From JAHRAH01 sp051009015 (GTDB taxonomy: Bacteria; Pseudomonadota; Gammaproteobacteria; Tethybacterales; Persebacteraceae): 9,887 nt of DNA. The stretch lies in the NCBI GenBank assembly GCA_051009015.1, contig JBPCWZ010000112.1:1-9887 (forward strand), read 5' to 3'. Position numbers and translations under genes: made by a program. The notes under the pieces were generated by a model. The model did not search any database, was not told where the DNA came from, and was given only the letters and a program-made list of their open reading frames with translations. Every line of letters starts with the position of its first letter. The first letter of the stretch is position 1. This document shows, in pieces, positions 1 to 7,077 of this stretch.

Positions 1-1103
1 TCGTCCAGCACTTCCGGCGTGCAGCCGAAGTTCAGGCGCATATAATCGGCATCGCCAAAATCCGCCCCCGGCGACATTCCAATGCCAAATGATTCAAAAT
101 GGCGCGGGGCGTCTTTCAAACCCATCGCGCCGACATTCAGCCATGCCAGATAAGTCGCCGGCAGGTGCGGCATTGTAATGCCGGGGATTTTTTTCACCGC
201 CGCCGACAACTTGTCGCGGTTGGCGCGCAAATGCGCATTGCTCTTTTGCAGCCATTCGTCGCATTCTCCGCTCCACGCCGCATTCGCCGCCGCCAAACCG
301 AAAGGGTTGAGATGGGTTATGACCTTGCCCGCCGCCGCCCGCAAAAACTGCGCCCGCAAAACTTCCGGCACAACGGCAACGGCAAAGTTCAAACCGGCGA
401 TATTAAACGCCTTGCTCGGGCTTTGCAAAGTTATCACCCGCCGGGCGATGCTTTCGTCCAGCGATGCTATCGGCAGATGCTTTTTATCTTCGTCCAGTAT
501 CAAATCGGCATGCACTTCGTCGGCGCAGATGAGCAAATCGCGCTCCTCGCAAAATGCCGCAATGTCCAGCAACTCGTCGCGCTCGTATATTTTGCCGTTC
601 GGGTTGTGCGGGTTGCACAACTGAAAAAGGCGTGCTTGCCTGCCCGCCGCCTTTTCGCGCAGATGCCCGGTTGATAAGCGCCAAACGCCGCCATCGTCTT
701 TCATCATCCGAATATCCACCCGCCGCGCCTTTGCGATGGCGGGGGCGCGGCGGAAAACATGATAGACAGGCGACGGCGTGAGAATATCGCCGCTCGCCGC
801 CATCCGGCAGACAATGTGAATCGCAGCGCCCAGCCCGGGCAGAAAAAACAAATCCGGCGGTGATATGCGCCAATGCCATCTGCGCCAAAAATAATCGCAT
901 ATGACTTCCGGCATTCCGCGCGGAATGTCGGCATAACCGAAAACGCCATGCCGCAGGCGCGCCGCCAAAGCATCCAAAACCGGCGGCGGCGCGGGAAAGT
1001 CGGTATCGGCAACCCATGCCGGAATAATATCGCTGCCCGCGTATTTTTGCCATTTGTGGCTGTCGGAGTTTTTCCTGCACGGCGCATGGTCAAAAAGGGG
1101 CAT
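1..1103 (-). CDS. patB: PLP-dependent C-S beta-lyase, PatB/MalY family (aminotransferase class I/II fold), 3' end off the left edge
   Basis: Reading leftward from ATG at 1103, the frame stays open to the window edge, giving 367 complete residues. The N-terminus (MPLFDHAPCRKNSDSHKW, then IIPAWVADTDFPAPPPVLDAL) is that of PatB/MalY cystathionine beta-lyases, which fixes the start. Landmarks seen: CNPHNPNG around N164, D195 in ADEVHADL (partner of the pyridine nitrogen in this fold), and SPSKAFNIAGL with the presumed PLP lysine at K231. The last residues, LNFGCTPEVLDE, suggest only some 15-25 residues are missing. Family role: cytosolic cleavage of cystathionine, cysteine or related C-S compounds to a thiol, pyruvate and ammonia; the true substrate cannot be read here. 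It is divergent from glmU across about 28 bp. No clear Shine-Dalgarno is present, and a TAGAAT hexamer ends 7 nt before the ATG, so a leaderless or very short-leader mRNA is possible. Confidence 0.9.
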   Translation of the reverse strand, partial: MPLFDHAPCRKNSDSHKWQKYAGSDIIPAWVADTDFPAPPPVLDALAARLRHGVFGYADIPRGMPEVICDYFWRRWHWRISPPDLFFLPGLGAAIHIVCRMAASGDILTPSPVYHVFRRAPAIAKARRVDIRMMKDDGGVWRLSTGHLREKAAGRQARLFQLCNPHNPNGKIYERDELLDIAAFCEERDLLICADEVHADLILDEDKKHLPIASLDESIARRVITLQSPSKAFNIAGLNFAVAVVPEVLRAQFLRAAAGKVITHLNPFGLAAANAAWSGECDEWLQKSNAHLRANRDKLSAAVKKIPGITMPHLPATYLAWLNVGAMGLKDAPRHFESFGIGMSPGADFGDADYMRLNFGCTPEVLD

Positions 1104-1116
1104 GTGCAATATTCTA
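1087..1116. promoter_or_regulatory. Putative divergent promoter with overlapping -10 hexamers for glmU (+) and patB (-)
   Basis: On the + strand, TGGTCA (1087-1092, 4/6 to TTGACA) is separated by 17 nt from TATTCT (1110-1115, 4/6 to TATAAT). This predicts a start near 1122, about 10 nt before the preferred glmU ATG. On the - strand, TAGAAT is the complement of 1111-1116 and would start transcription at about 1104, next to the patB ATG at 1103. No good -35 is seen for the - direction. The prediction rests on consensus matches only. Confidence 0.35.
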
Positions 1117-1131
1117 ATGGCAAAGGTTAAA

Positions 1132-2553
1132 ATGACGGTAATGAAAGCCGAAGTTGATGTCATCATTCTCGCCGCCGGGCGCGGCAGCAGAATGCGCGCC
1201 GCCGCGCCAAAGCCGCTTTTGCCGCTTTCCGGCAGGGCGTTGGTGCATTATGTTTTGGATGCCGTCGCCGCGATACGCCCGCGCCGCGTTGTGATGGTTA
1301 TCCCTTCGGCAAGGCAATCGCCCGATGACGCCAATGCTTTGAGGGCGGTAAAGCATCACAAACTGCCGCGGATAGTGTTTGCCGAACAACCAAACCCGCG
1401 CGGCACTGCGGACGCCGCCCAATGCGGATTAGGCGCATTGCCAAATGCCAAAGGCGGCGCGGCGATGATTATCTGCGCCGACTCTCCTTTGATAACCGCG
1501 CCGACTTTGCGAAAGTTGTCCGCCGCGGCAAACAAAAATATGCTGGCATTATTAAGCGCAAATACTTCGCAACCGAAAGGATACGGCAGAATCGTCCGCG
1601 ATGACAACAACCGCGTGCGCGCCATTGTTGAAGAAAAAGACGCCGATGCCAAAACAAGAGCGATAGGCGAGATATACGGCGGCGCGCTTGCCGCGCCTTT
1701 GTCGTGGCTGAAAATACAAGTGCCAAAAACCGATGCGCGCAATAAAGCGCGGGAAAGATACCTGACCGACCTTGCCAAAGCCGCCGCCGAAAGCGGTTTT
1801 GCCGTCAAGTGCATAACCGGCGAAGCCGAAGAAGCATTTGGCATAAACACTCCCGCCGACCTTGCCAAAGCGGAAGCATTAATGCGCGGGCGGCGGGCGG
1901 AAGTGTTGATGCGGCGGGGTGTCCGCCTTGCCGACCCTTCGCGTTTGGACATTCGCGGCGAAGTGCGCGGCGGGGCGGGGGCTTTTGTTGATGCCAATGT
2001 GCTATTTTCCGGGCGGGTTTTTATCGGGCGCGATTGCGTCATCGGCGCAAACTGCGTTATCAGCGATTGCAAAATCGGCGACAATGCGCGCATTGAACCT
2101 TTTTGTCATTTGCATTCTGCGGTTATCGGGCGCGGTTGTGTGGTCGGTCCCTTTGCCCGTTTGCGCCCGCAGACAACGATGGCGGAGGGGGCAAATGTCG
2201 GCAGTTTTGTTGAAGTCAAAAACAGCACATTGCGCGCCAATGCCAAAGCCGGACATCTTGCCTATATCGGCGATGCGATTGTCGGAAAGAATGCCAACAT
2301 CGGCGCGGGCGCGATAACTTGCAACTATGACGGCAGCCAAAAGCATCAAACAATTATCGGCGATGGCGCATTTGTCGGCTCGGGCGTGGAACTTATCGCG
2401 CCGGTCAATATCGGCAAGGGGGCATATATCGCCGCCGGTTCAACCATTACCAGAGATGCAAAAGCCGGCGCGCTGACAGTCGCCCGATGCCGCCAAAAAA
2501 CGCGAAGGTTGCCAACAAAAAGCCGAAAAGCAAAAACCGGCGGCATATCCTGA
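1132..2553 (+). CDS. glmU: Bifunctional GlmU: GlcNAc-1-phosphate uridyltransferase / glucosamine-1-phosphate acetyltransferase
   Basis: Makes UDP-GlcNAc, precursor of peptidoglycan and LPS, from glucosamine-1-phosphate, acetyl-CoA and UTP in the cytosol. The 473-residue product is slightly longer than E. coli GlmU (456). The N-terminal nucleotidyltransferase half shows LAAGRGSRM (13-21) with PKPL (26-29), then PRGTADA, ADSPLI, GYGRIV and EIYGG in the family order. The C-terminal half is a left-handed beta-helix of hexapeptide repeats: GPFARLRP, GSFVEVKNS, KAGHLAYIGDA (H375 matches the catalytic His363 of E. coli), NIGAGAITCNYDG and the acetyl-CoA-site region to LTVARCRQ. Start choice: ATG 1132 has AAAGG at 1122-1126; ATG 1117 and ATG 1141 are in-frame alternatives. 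Small departures are S19 in place of the usual Thr and EIYGG for EINTG. The stop overlaps the glmS start (TGATG), so the two genes are probably one operon. Confidence 0.96.
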   Translation: MTVMKAEVDVIILAAGRGSRMRAAAPKPLLPLSGRALVHYVLDAVAAIRPRRVVMVIPSARQSPDDANALRAVKHHKLPRIVFAEQPNPRGTADAAQCGLGALPNAKGGAAMIICADSPLITAPTLRKLSAAANKNMLALLSANTSQPKGYGRIVRDDNNRVRAIVEEKDADAKTRAIGEIYGGALAAPLSWLKIQVPKTDARNKARERYLTDLAKAAAESGFAVKCITGEAEEAFGINTPADLAKAEALMRGRRAEVLMRRGVRLADPSRLDIRGEVRGGAGAFVDANVLFSGRVFIGRDCVIGANCVISDCKIGDNARIEPFCHLHSAVIGRGCVVGPFARLRPQTTMAEGANVGSFVEVKNSTLRANAKAGHLAYIGDAIVGKNANIGAGAITCNYDGSQKHQTIIGDGAFVGSGVELIAPVNIGKGAYIAAGSTITRDAKAGALTVARCRQKTRRLPTKSRKAKTGGIS

Positions 2554-4529
2554 TGTGCGGCATTGCCGGTATGTTGCTGCCGCCGCCGGACGCGAAAGGC
2601 GGCGGCACAAATAAATCGCATTTTGCGAAGCCTCATTATGCGCGGGATATTTTGCTGGACATTCTGGCGCGGCAGGAATATCGCGGTTATGATTCGGCGG
2701 GCATTGCCGCCGCCGCAAAGAATCAAATCCGCCGCACCGCCGTCAAAGGCAGGGTTGAACATCTCAAAAACAAACTGCACCAAAAACCGCTGCCCGCTTT
2801 TGCCATCGCCGCCATCGGTCATACCCGATGGGCGACACACGGCGCGCCGAGCGAAAAAAACGCCCATCCCATTGTCGGCGGCAACAAGCCCGCCGCCCCC
2901 GCCGCCCGCACGGTTGCGATTGTGCATAACGGCATTATAGAAAATCACGCTCTTCTTCGCGCGCAACTGCAAAAAAAAGGGAGAAGGTTTCATACCGACA
3001 CCGACAGCGAAGTTATCGCCCATCTTTTCGCCGCGGCAAAAGACAATATTAAAACAAAAGGCGGCGATGCAATGTTAAAAGCGATACAAGTTGCAACAAA
3101 GCAATTGCACGGGGCTTTTGCCATCGCCGCGGTTTGTGCCGGGGAAGATGCCATTGTTTGCGCGCGGCGCGGAAGCCCGCTTTTGATAGGCGAAAGCGAA
3201 GGCGTTTTTTATGTTTCGTCGGACGCTCCGGCGATAGCCGAAAAGGCGGCGCGCTTGTTGTATCTTATTGACGGCGATTGCGCCGTTATCCGAAAAGGCA
3301 AAGTGCAAATCATCGGCGCGGACGGCAAAGACGCAAAACGCCAATGGCAAAAGCCGGGGGCAAAAAGCCAAAGCGCAAACCGCGGCAACTACCGTCATTT
3401 TATGAAAAAGGAGATGGACGAACAACCGCAAGCGGCGGCGGCGGCGATGGAAAGATTCGCCCGCGCCGATTCCCTGCCGCTTGGCGAGTTTGGCAAAGGC
3501 GCGGCGGAAATATTCCGAAAATGCCGCAATGTCGGCATTGTCGCCTGCGGCACGAGTTATCACGCCGCGATGATAGCGCGCTATTGGATTGAACATTTGG
3601 CAAAAGTCCCGTGCCGCGCCGATATCGCCAGCGAATACCGCTATCGGGCAGACCCGCAAGCGCGCGGGGGTTTGACGGTCGCAGTGTCGCAATCGGGCGA
3701 GACGGCGGACACATTGGCGGCGGCGATGGCGGCAAAACAAAACGGCGCGCAACTGATGGCGGTTGTTAACGAAACACAAAGTTCGCTTGCCGATACGGCA
3801 AAGTGGGTTTTGCCGATGCGCGCCGGTTTGGAAATAGGCGTTGCTTCAACAAAAGCATTTACCGCGCAACTGACGGCGCTTTTGCTTTTGGCGCTGGCGC
3901 TGGCAAAGGCAAAAAAAACCATTACCGCCGACGGGGAGAAGAAAATGCTGGCATCAATGCGCCGTCTGCCTGCGCTTTTGCGCGATGCCTTATTGACCGA
4001 AAAGACAATGCAACAATGGGCGCGGGGCATTGCCAAATCGCGCGGGGTGTTATTTGTCGGGCGGCGGGCGCACTATCCGCTGGCATTGGAAGGCGCGCTG
4101 AAACTCAAGGAAATATCGTATCTGCATGCCGAAGGTTGCGCGGCGGGAGAACTGAAACACGGCACGCTGGCATTGGTTGATGACAAAATGCCGGTTGTGG
4201 CATTGACAAGCGGCGATGCCAAAATGTCGGCAAATATCGCCGAGATAGCGGCAAGAGGCGGCAACCTGCACATCCTCGCCGCAAGCCCGCCGGCAAAAAG
4301 CGGGAATATAAAAGGCGGCGGCGGTATGTCAAGCGGCGGCGTTTTGACAACCGGCGAAACTTTCCCGCCCAAAGCGCGCATAGCGCGCATAAAAGACGAT
4401 GGCGGCGACTATTTATCCCCTTTGGTTTTTGCGCCGCCCTTGCAACTTCTCGCCTACCACACCGCCCTGATAAAAGGCGCAGACATAGACAAACCCCGAA
4501 ATCTGGCAAAATCCGTAACAGTGGAATAA
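2553..4529 (+). CDS. glmS: Glutamine-fructose-6-phosphate aminotransferase (isomerizing)
   Basis: Converts fructose-6-phosphate and glutamine to glucosamine-6-phosphate, the first committed step of amino-sugar synthesis. The start is fixed by MCGIAG: Cys2, exposed after Met removal, is the glutaminase nucleophile. The class II amidotransferase domain shows EYRGYDSAG, HTRWATHG, HNGIIENH and DTDSEVIAHL. Two SIS domains follow: ACGTSYHA (around C332), SQSGET (379-384), STKAFTAQ, then LKEISYLHAEG and GELKHG. The C-terminus NLAKSVTVE matches the family tail exactly. At 658 residues it is about 50 longer than E. coli GlmS (609). The extra length is mainly a PPPDAKGGGTNKSHF-type insertion before EYRG and a Gly/Ser-rich loop near residues 583-605. 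KHGTLAL replaces the usual KHGPLAL. The first base overlaps the glmU stop, implying coupled translation. Confidence 0.97.
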   Translation: MCGIAGMLLPPPDAKGGGTNKSHFAKPHYARDILLDILARQEYRGYDSAGIAAAAKNQIRRTAVKGRVEHLKNKLHQKPLPAFAIAAIGHTRWATHGAPSEKNAHPIVGGNKPAAPAARTVAIVHNGIIENHALLRAQLQKKGRRFHTDTDSEVIAHLFAAAKDNIKTKGGDAMLKAIQVATKQLHGAFAIAAVCAGEDAIVCARRGSPLLIGESEGVFYVSSDAPAIAEKAARLLYLIDGDCAVIRKGKVQIIGADGKDAKRQWQKPGAKSQSANRGNYRHFMKKEMDEQPQAAAAAMERFARADSLPLGEFGKGAAEIFRKCRNVGIVACGTSYHAAMIARYWIEHLAKVPCRADIASEYRYRADPQARGGLTVAVSQSGETADTLAAAMAAKQNGAQLMAVVNETQSSLADTAKWVLPMRAGLEIGVASTKAFTAQLTALLLLALALAKAKKTITADGEKKMLASMRRLPALLRDALLTEKTMQQWARGIAKSRGVLFVGRRAHYPLALEGALKLKEISYLHAEGCAAGELKHGTLALVDDKMPVVALTSGDAKMSANIAEIAARGGNLHILAASPPAKSGNIKGGGGMSSGGVLTTGETFPPKARIARIKDDGGDYLSPLVFAPPLQLLAYHTALIKGADIDKPRNLAKSVTVE

Positions 4530-4545
4530 TCCCGCTTTCGCGGGA
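4530..4545. repeat. GC-rich palindrome of the ATTCCCGC/GCGGGAAT repeat family directly after glmS
   Basis: TCCCGC-TTTC-GCGGGA begins one base after the glmS stop. It belongs to the same repeat family as copies at 7024, 8900 and 9245 and lies within a further inverted pair AATGACG (4545-4551) / CGTCATT (4576-4582). No clear U-run follows, so it is either a rho-independent-like 3' hairpin of glmS or a dispersed repeat that settled there. Confidence 0.7.
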
Positions 4546-4586
4546 ATGACGAAATTGATAAAAGATGCGGGAATCCGTCATTAATA

Positions 4587-4616
4587 TTGATAATTAGGTT
4601 ATGATAAGTGTATGAT
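4587..4616 (+). promoter_or_regulatory. Putative sigma70-type promoter for the Fic gene
   Basis: TTGATA (4587-4592) and TATGAT (4611-4616) are separated by 18 nt in an AT-rich gap. Transcription would then begin near 4623, after the ATG at 4612. If this promoter is real, translation more likely starts at the in-frame ATG at 4636. TATGATAA also occurs at 4600, so the hexamer assignment is not secure. Confidence 0.35.
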
Positions 4617-5631
4617 AAAAGAAAAAATATTACCAATGTCGTTTTTGCACGGGCGCGGGCATTTGGTGATTGAGAATGCCGCAAGCGAGGCGCGGCGCAA
4701 ACTGAAAGCGCTAAACCGCATCGCCGCCCCCGCCGGACACTTGCTGACTGCGGCTTTCGGCATGCAGGAAACCCAAAACAGCGCCGAGTTGGACGGCATT
4801 ATGACCACGCAGCAGGATTTGTATGAATATAGCCTGTGTCCCGGCAGCGAACAAGCCGAAGTGCGGGCGGCGCGTTATGGCGAGGCGATGGATAATGGCT
4901 GGCGCGAAGTTGCGGGCGGGGCGGGCTTGCCGCTTGATGCCATCATCCGCATCCGCCAAACGATAGCGGGCAGCCGGACAAAATGGCGCAAAACGTCAAA
5001 TGCCGAATCGCCGCCGCCGAAGTTGGTGCCGCCGATGATGGCGCAACTGGAAAGCAAAATGCACAGGCAAACCGATGCCGACCCGCTTGTGCGCATGGCG
5101 ATGATTCATCACCGGCTGCGGAGCATCCAACCTTTTGACTCCGACTGCAGCAGCACGGGGCGCGTTGTCAATCTGTTGTTTTTGATAAAGGAAGGGTTGT
5201 TGTGCGCGCCGGTGTTGTATCTGAGCGCCTATTTCAACCGCACGCACGCGGATTATGACCGCTTGCAACTCGGCGGCGGCGGCGGAAAGGAATGGCTGCT
5301 TTACATGCTCGGCGGCATAACGATAACGGCAAAGCACGCGGCGCAAATGGCAATAAACATCATCGCCGCGCACAAAAACCTCAAAAAGCGCATTAGCGGA
5401 AACGGGCATTATCACAGCAATTTGCCGACCGCGCTTTTTGTCCATCCCTACATCAATGCGCCGATTTTGGCGAAAGAGTTGTGGGTGTCGGAGGAGGAAG
5501 CCGGGGAATATCTGGAAGCCCTGACAGTGAAAGGCGTGCTGCAAAGAATGCGCCTGCTCGGCGAGGACATTTACATCAATCTCGCCATAATGGACATTCT
5601 ATTAACCCAGCCGGAACTCCCCATCCGCTAA
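4612..5631 (+). CDS. Fic-family protein with a degenerate catalytic motif (probable pseudoenzyme) and C-terminal winged-helix region
   Basis: 339 residues; in-frame ATG 4636 (MSFLHGRGHL) is a plausible alternative start. Fic proteins normally transfer AMP or related groups to target side chains through HPFx(D/E)GNGRxxR. Here the aligned stretch, residues 173-184, is QPFDSDCSSTGR: the catalytic His is Gln, and the Asp, Gly, Asn, Gly and first Arg are all changed, while PF and the terminal TGR are kept at exact spacing. The fold around it is well preserved: MIHHRLRSI before, VVNLLFLIKEGLL after, then PVLYLSAYFNRTHADYDRL, and a C-terminal HSNLPTALFVHPYINAPILAKELWVS region typical of Fic proteins with a winged helix. 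The N-terminal inhibitory-helix motif is present as S57AELDG (Asp for the usual Glu). The frame is intact, so the protein is probably maintained, perhaps as a binding or DNA-linked regulator. It stands alone, 82 bp after glmS, with no partner antitoxin beside it. Confidence 0.85.
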   Translation: MIKEKILPMSFLHGRGHLVIENAASEARRKLKALNRIAAPAGHLLTAAFGMQETQNSAELDGIMTTQQDLYEYSLCPGSEQAEVRAARYGEAMDNGWREVAGGAGLPLDAIIRIRQTIAGSRTKWRKTSNAESPPPKLVPPMMAQLESKMHRQTDADPLVRMAMIHHRLRSIQPFDSDCSSTGRVVNLLFLIKEGLLCAPVLYLSAYFNRTHADYDRLQLGGGGGKEWLLYMLGGITITAKHAAQMAINIIAAHKNLKKRISGNGHYHSNLPTALFVHPYINAPILAKELWVSEEEAGEYLEALTVKGVLQRMRLLGEDIYINLAIMDILLTQPELPIR

Positions 5632-5640
5632 CACACCCCG

Positions 5641-5665
5641 CCCGCGAATGACGGGATTTTTGTAT
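5641..5665 (+). terminator. Weak candidate rho-independent terminator of the Fic gene
   Basis: A 4-bp CCCG/CGGG stem (5641-5655, 7-nt loop) starts 10 nt after the stop codon and is followed by ATTTTTGTATT. The stem is short, so this is only a candidate; the sequence also resembles a fragment of the GCGGGAATGACGG repeat family. Confidence 0.35.
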
Positions 5666-5666
5666 T

Positions 5667-5681
5667 TTGGCGTTTCGCCAA
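5667..5681. promoter_or_regulatory. Perfect inverted repeat TTGGCG-TTT-CGCCAA upstream of the flavin oxidoreductase
   Basis: Six-base arms with a 3-nt spacer lie about 20 nt upstream of a TATTAT hexamer (5700-5705) that could be the -10 of the leader ORF and oxidoreductase transcript. The position would suit an operator, but the palindrome could equally be a hairpin at the 3' end of the Fic transcript. No regulator gene is present in the window. Confidence 0.3.
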
Positions 5682-5749
5682 TTCCGGCGTTGGATGTGAT
5701 ATTATGAATTCGGGCGGCTTGCCGCAAAACACAACACAAGGACAACACG

Positions 5750-5797
5750 ATGGTTAACTTCCTGCGCGCCTTCGCAGTGGATAAAAAGCGGCGATGA
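5750..5797 (+). CDS. 15-codon leader ORF overlapping the start of the flavin oxidoreductase
   Basis: ATG 5750 encodes MVNFLRAFAVDKKRR and stops at TGA 5795-5797, which overlaps the oxidoreductase start as ATGA. AAGGA (5738-5742) sits 7 nt before this ATG and is the only good Shine-Dalgarno in the area; the ATG at 5794 is preceded only by AAAAGCGGCG. The peptide matches nothing I recognise. Its likely role is translational coupling or attenuation of the downstream gene. Because it is so short it could be chance, but the RBS and the overlap together argue for translation. Confidence 0.45.
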   Translation: MVNFLRAFAVDKKRR

Positions 5798-6990
5798 TAG
5801 ACAAACCGCTAACTTTGCCTTGCGGCGCGGTGTTGAAAAACCGCCTGATAAAATCGGCGATGTCCGAAGCCCTTGGCGACAAGCACAACAACCCGCGCGG
5901 CGCATTGACAAAGTTGTTTTCGCACTGGGGCGGCGGCGGCGCGGCGCTTTTGATAACCGGCAACACGCCGGTAGACCGCAATCATTTGGAGCATGCCGCC
6001 AATGTTGTGCTGGACGGGCAGACAGACCTTGCCAAAATGAAAAAACTCGCGGCGGCGGCAAAAAAAGGCGGGGCGAAGATTCTCGTCCAACTCGCCCATG
6101 CCGGCAGGCAAACGCCGCTGGCGGTCAATCCGCGCCCGTTGTCGGTTTCCGCTTTGCCTTTGGCTTTGGCGGGTTATGGCAAGCCGCGCGCGGCGAGCGA
6201 CAAGCAACTGCGCGATATCATCAATCGTTTTGCCCGCGCGGCGATGCTTGCCATGGATGCGGGCTTTGACGGCGTTGAAGTGCATGCGGCGCATGGTTAT
6301 TTGCTGAGTTCGTCGTTGTCGCCGAAGATTAACACCCGCACCGACGGCTGGGGCGGCACAACAAAAAAGCGGGCGAGGTTGGCATGCGAAGTTGTGCGCG
6401 CCGTGCGGGCGCAAACGGGCGCGGGTTTTATTGTCGCCGTCAAGTTAAACGCATCCGACTTCCAAAAAGGCGGCTTGGACGGGCGCGAAAGTGCTGCGGC
6501 GGCGGCGATGCTGCAAGATGCCGGGGCGGATTTTTTGGAAGTATCCGGCGGCAACTTTGAGGCGCCGGTATCCTACCGGCACGACAAGCAAAAAGCCGGG
6601 CGCGAGGCGTATTTTCTGGCGAGCGCGCGCGACATAAAAGCGGCGGTTGATATTCCGGTAATGGTAACCGGCGGCTTTCGCACGGCGAAGGCGATGGGCG
6701 ATGCGCTCAAAAGCAACAAGGCGGATTTGATTGGCATGGGACGGCCTTTTATTATTGACCCGGCTTTTGCCGCCAAACTTCTGGGCGGTGCCATTGCTTC
6801 CGCGCCCGCACCGGAGAATACTTTTGCCCCGGCGGCATCAATGCCGCGCGGCGCGGTGCTCAATTGGTTTTGTTATCAACTGACGCTTGCCGCCAAAAAC
6901 GGCGCCGCCGACCTTGCCCTGCCGGTCATAAGCGGACATCGCCGCTATCTGGCGACAATGCGCCGCGCCGAAAACCGCCGTCAAACTTAA
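5794..6990 (+). CDS. Old Yellow Enzyme family NADH:flavin oxidoreductase (FMN-dependent ene-reductase)
   Basis: 398 residues, a usual length for single-domain OYE-family proteins. It is a TIM barrel expected to bind FMN and reduce activated C=C bonds or electrophiles with NAD(P)H in the cytosol. Landmarks: LTLPCGAVLKNRLIKSAMSE at the N-terminus, LAHAGRQ (100-106), GFDGVEVHAAHGYL with H164 and H167 as the HxxH pair that binds the substrate oxygen and a following Tyr169, then SLSPKINTRTDGWGG (174-188). MVTGGFRT (to 297) and DLIGMGRPF (311-319) form the FMN-phosphate end of the barrel. No C-terminal FAD/NAD domain follows, so it is not a full 2,4-dienoyl-CoA reductase. The start overlaps the stop of a 15-codon ORF (ATGA), suggesting coupling. 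The physiological substrate cannot be inferred. Confidence 0.92.
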   Translation: MIDKPLTLPCGAVLKNRLIKSAMSEALGDKHNNPRGALTKLFSHWGGGGAALLITGNTPVDRNHLEHAANVVLDGQTDLAKMKKLAAAAKKGGAKILVQLAHAGRQTPLAVNPRPLSVSALPLALAGYGKPRAASDKQLRDIINRFARAAMLAMDAGFDGVEVHAAHGYLLSSSLSPKINTRTDGWGGTTKKRARLACEVVRAVRAQTGAGFIVAVKLNASDFQKGGLDGRESAAAAAMLQDAGADFLEVSGGNFEAPVSYRHDKQKAGREAYFLASARDIKAAVDIPVMVTGGFRTAKAMGDALKSNKADLIGMGRPFIIDPAFAAKLLGGAIASAPAPENTFAPAASMPRGAVLNWFCYQLTLAAKNGAADLALPVISGHRRYLATMRRAENRRQT

Positions 6991-6991
6991 T

Positions 6992-7052
6992 CCCGCATAA
7001 TGCCGCCGCTTTCCTCTTTCGTCATTCCCGCGAAAGCGGGAATCTATGCGGG
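6992..7052. terminator. Nested palindromes after the flavin oxidoreductase (candidate 3' end structure)
   Basis: An outer pair CCCGCATA (6992-6999) / TATGCGGG (7045-7052) encloses the perfect hairpin ATTCCCGC-GAAA-GCGGGAAT (7024-7043). It starts immediately after the oxidoreductase stop. The inner hairpin is a copy of the dispersed repeat and on the + strand has a GAAA (GNRA) tetraloop. No U-run follows, so termination is inferred from position only. Confidence 0.5.
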
Positions 7053-7063
7053 GGAATAATATC

Positions 7064-7073
7064 GGGGGGGGGG
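7064..7073 (+). repeat. Homopolymeric G10 tract
   Basis: Ten consecutive G residues lie between the nested palindrome and the hairpin array. The tract is intergenic and 3' to both flanking genes, so it is slippage-prone but not placed to switch a gene on or off. Confidence 0.6.
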
Positions 7074-7077
7074 AAGG

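Noticed and set aside
484..1080. Long alternative minus-strand frames over the patB region
   Set aside because: They lack family motifs, whereas the frame starting at 1103 carries the complete PatB/MalY signature without interruption.
2487..2552. Extended GlmS start upstream of MCGIAG
   Set aside because: GlmS needs Cys2 as a free N-terminal nucleophile; an N-terminal extension would block it.
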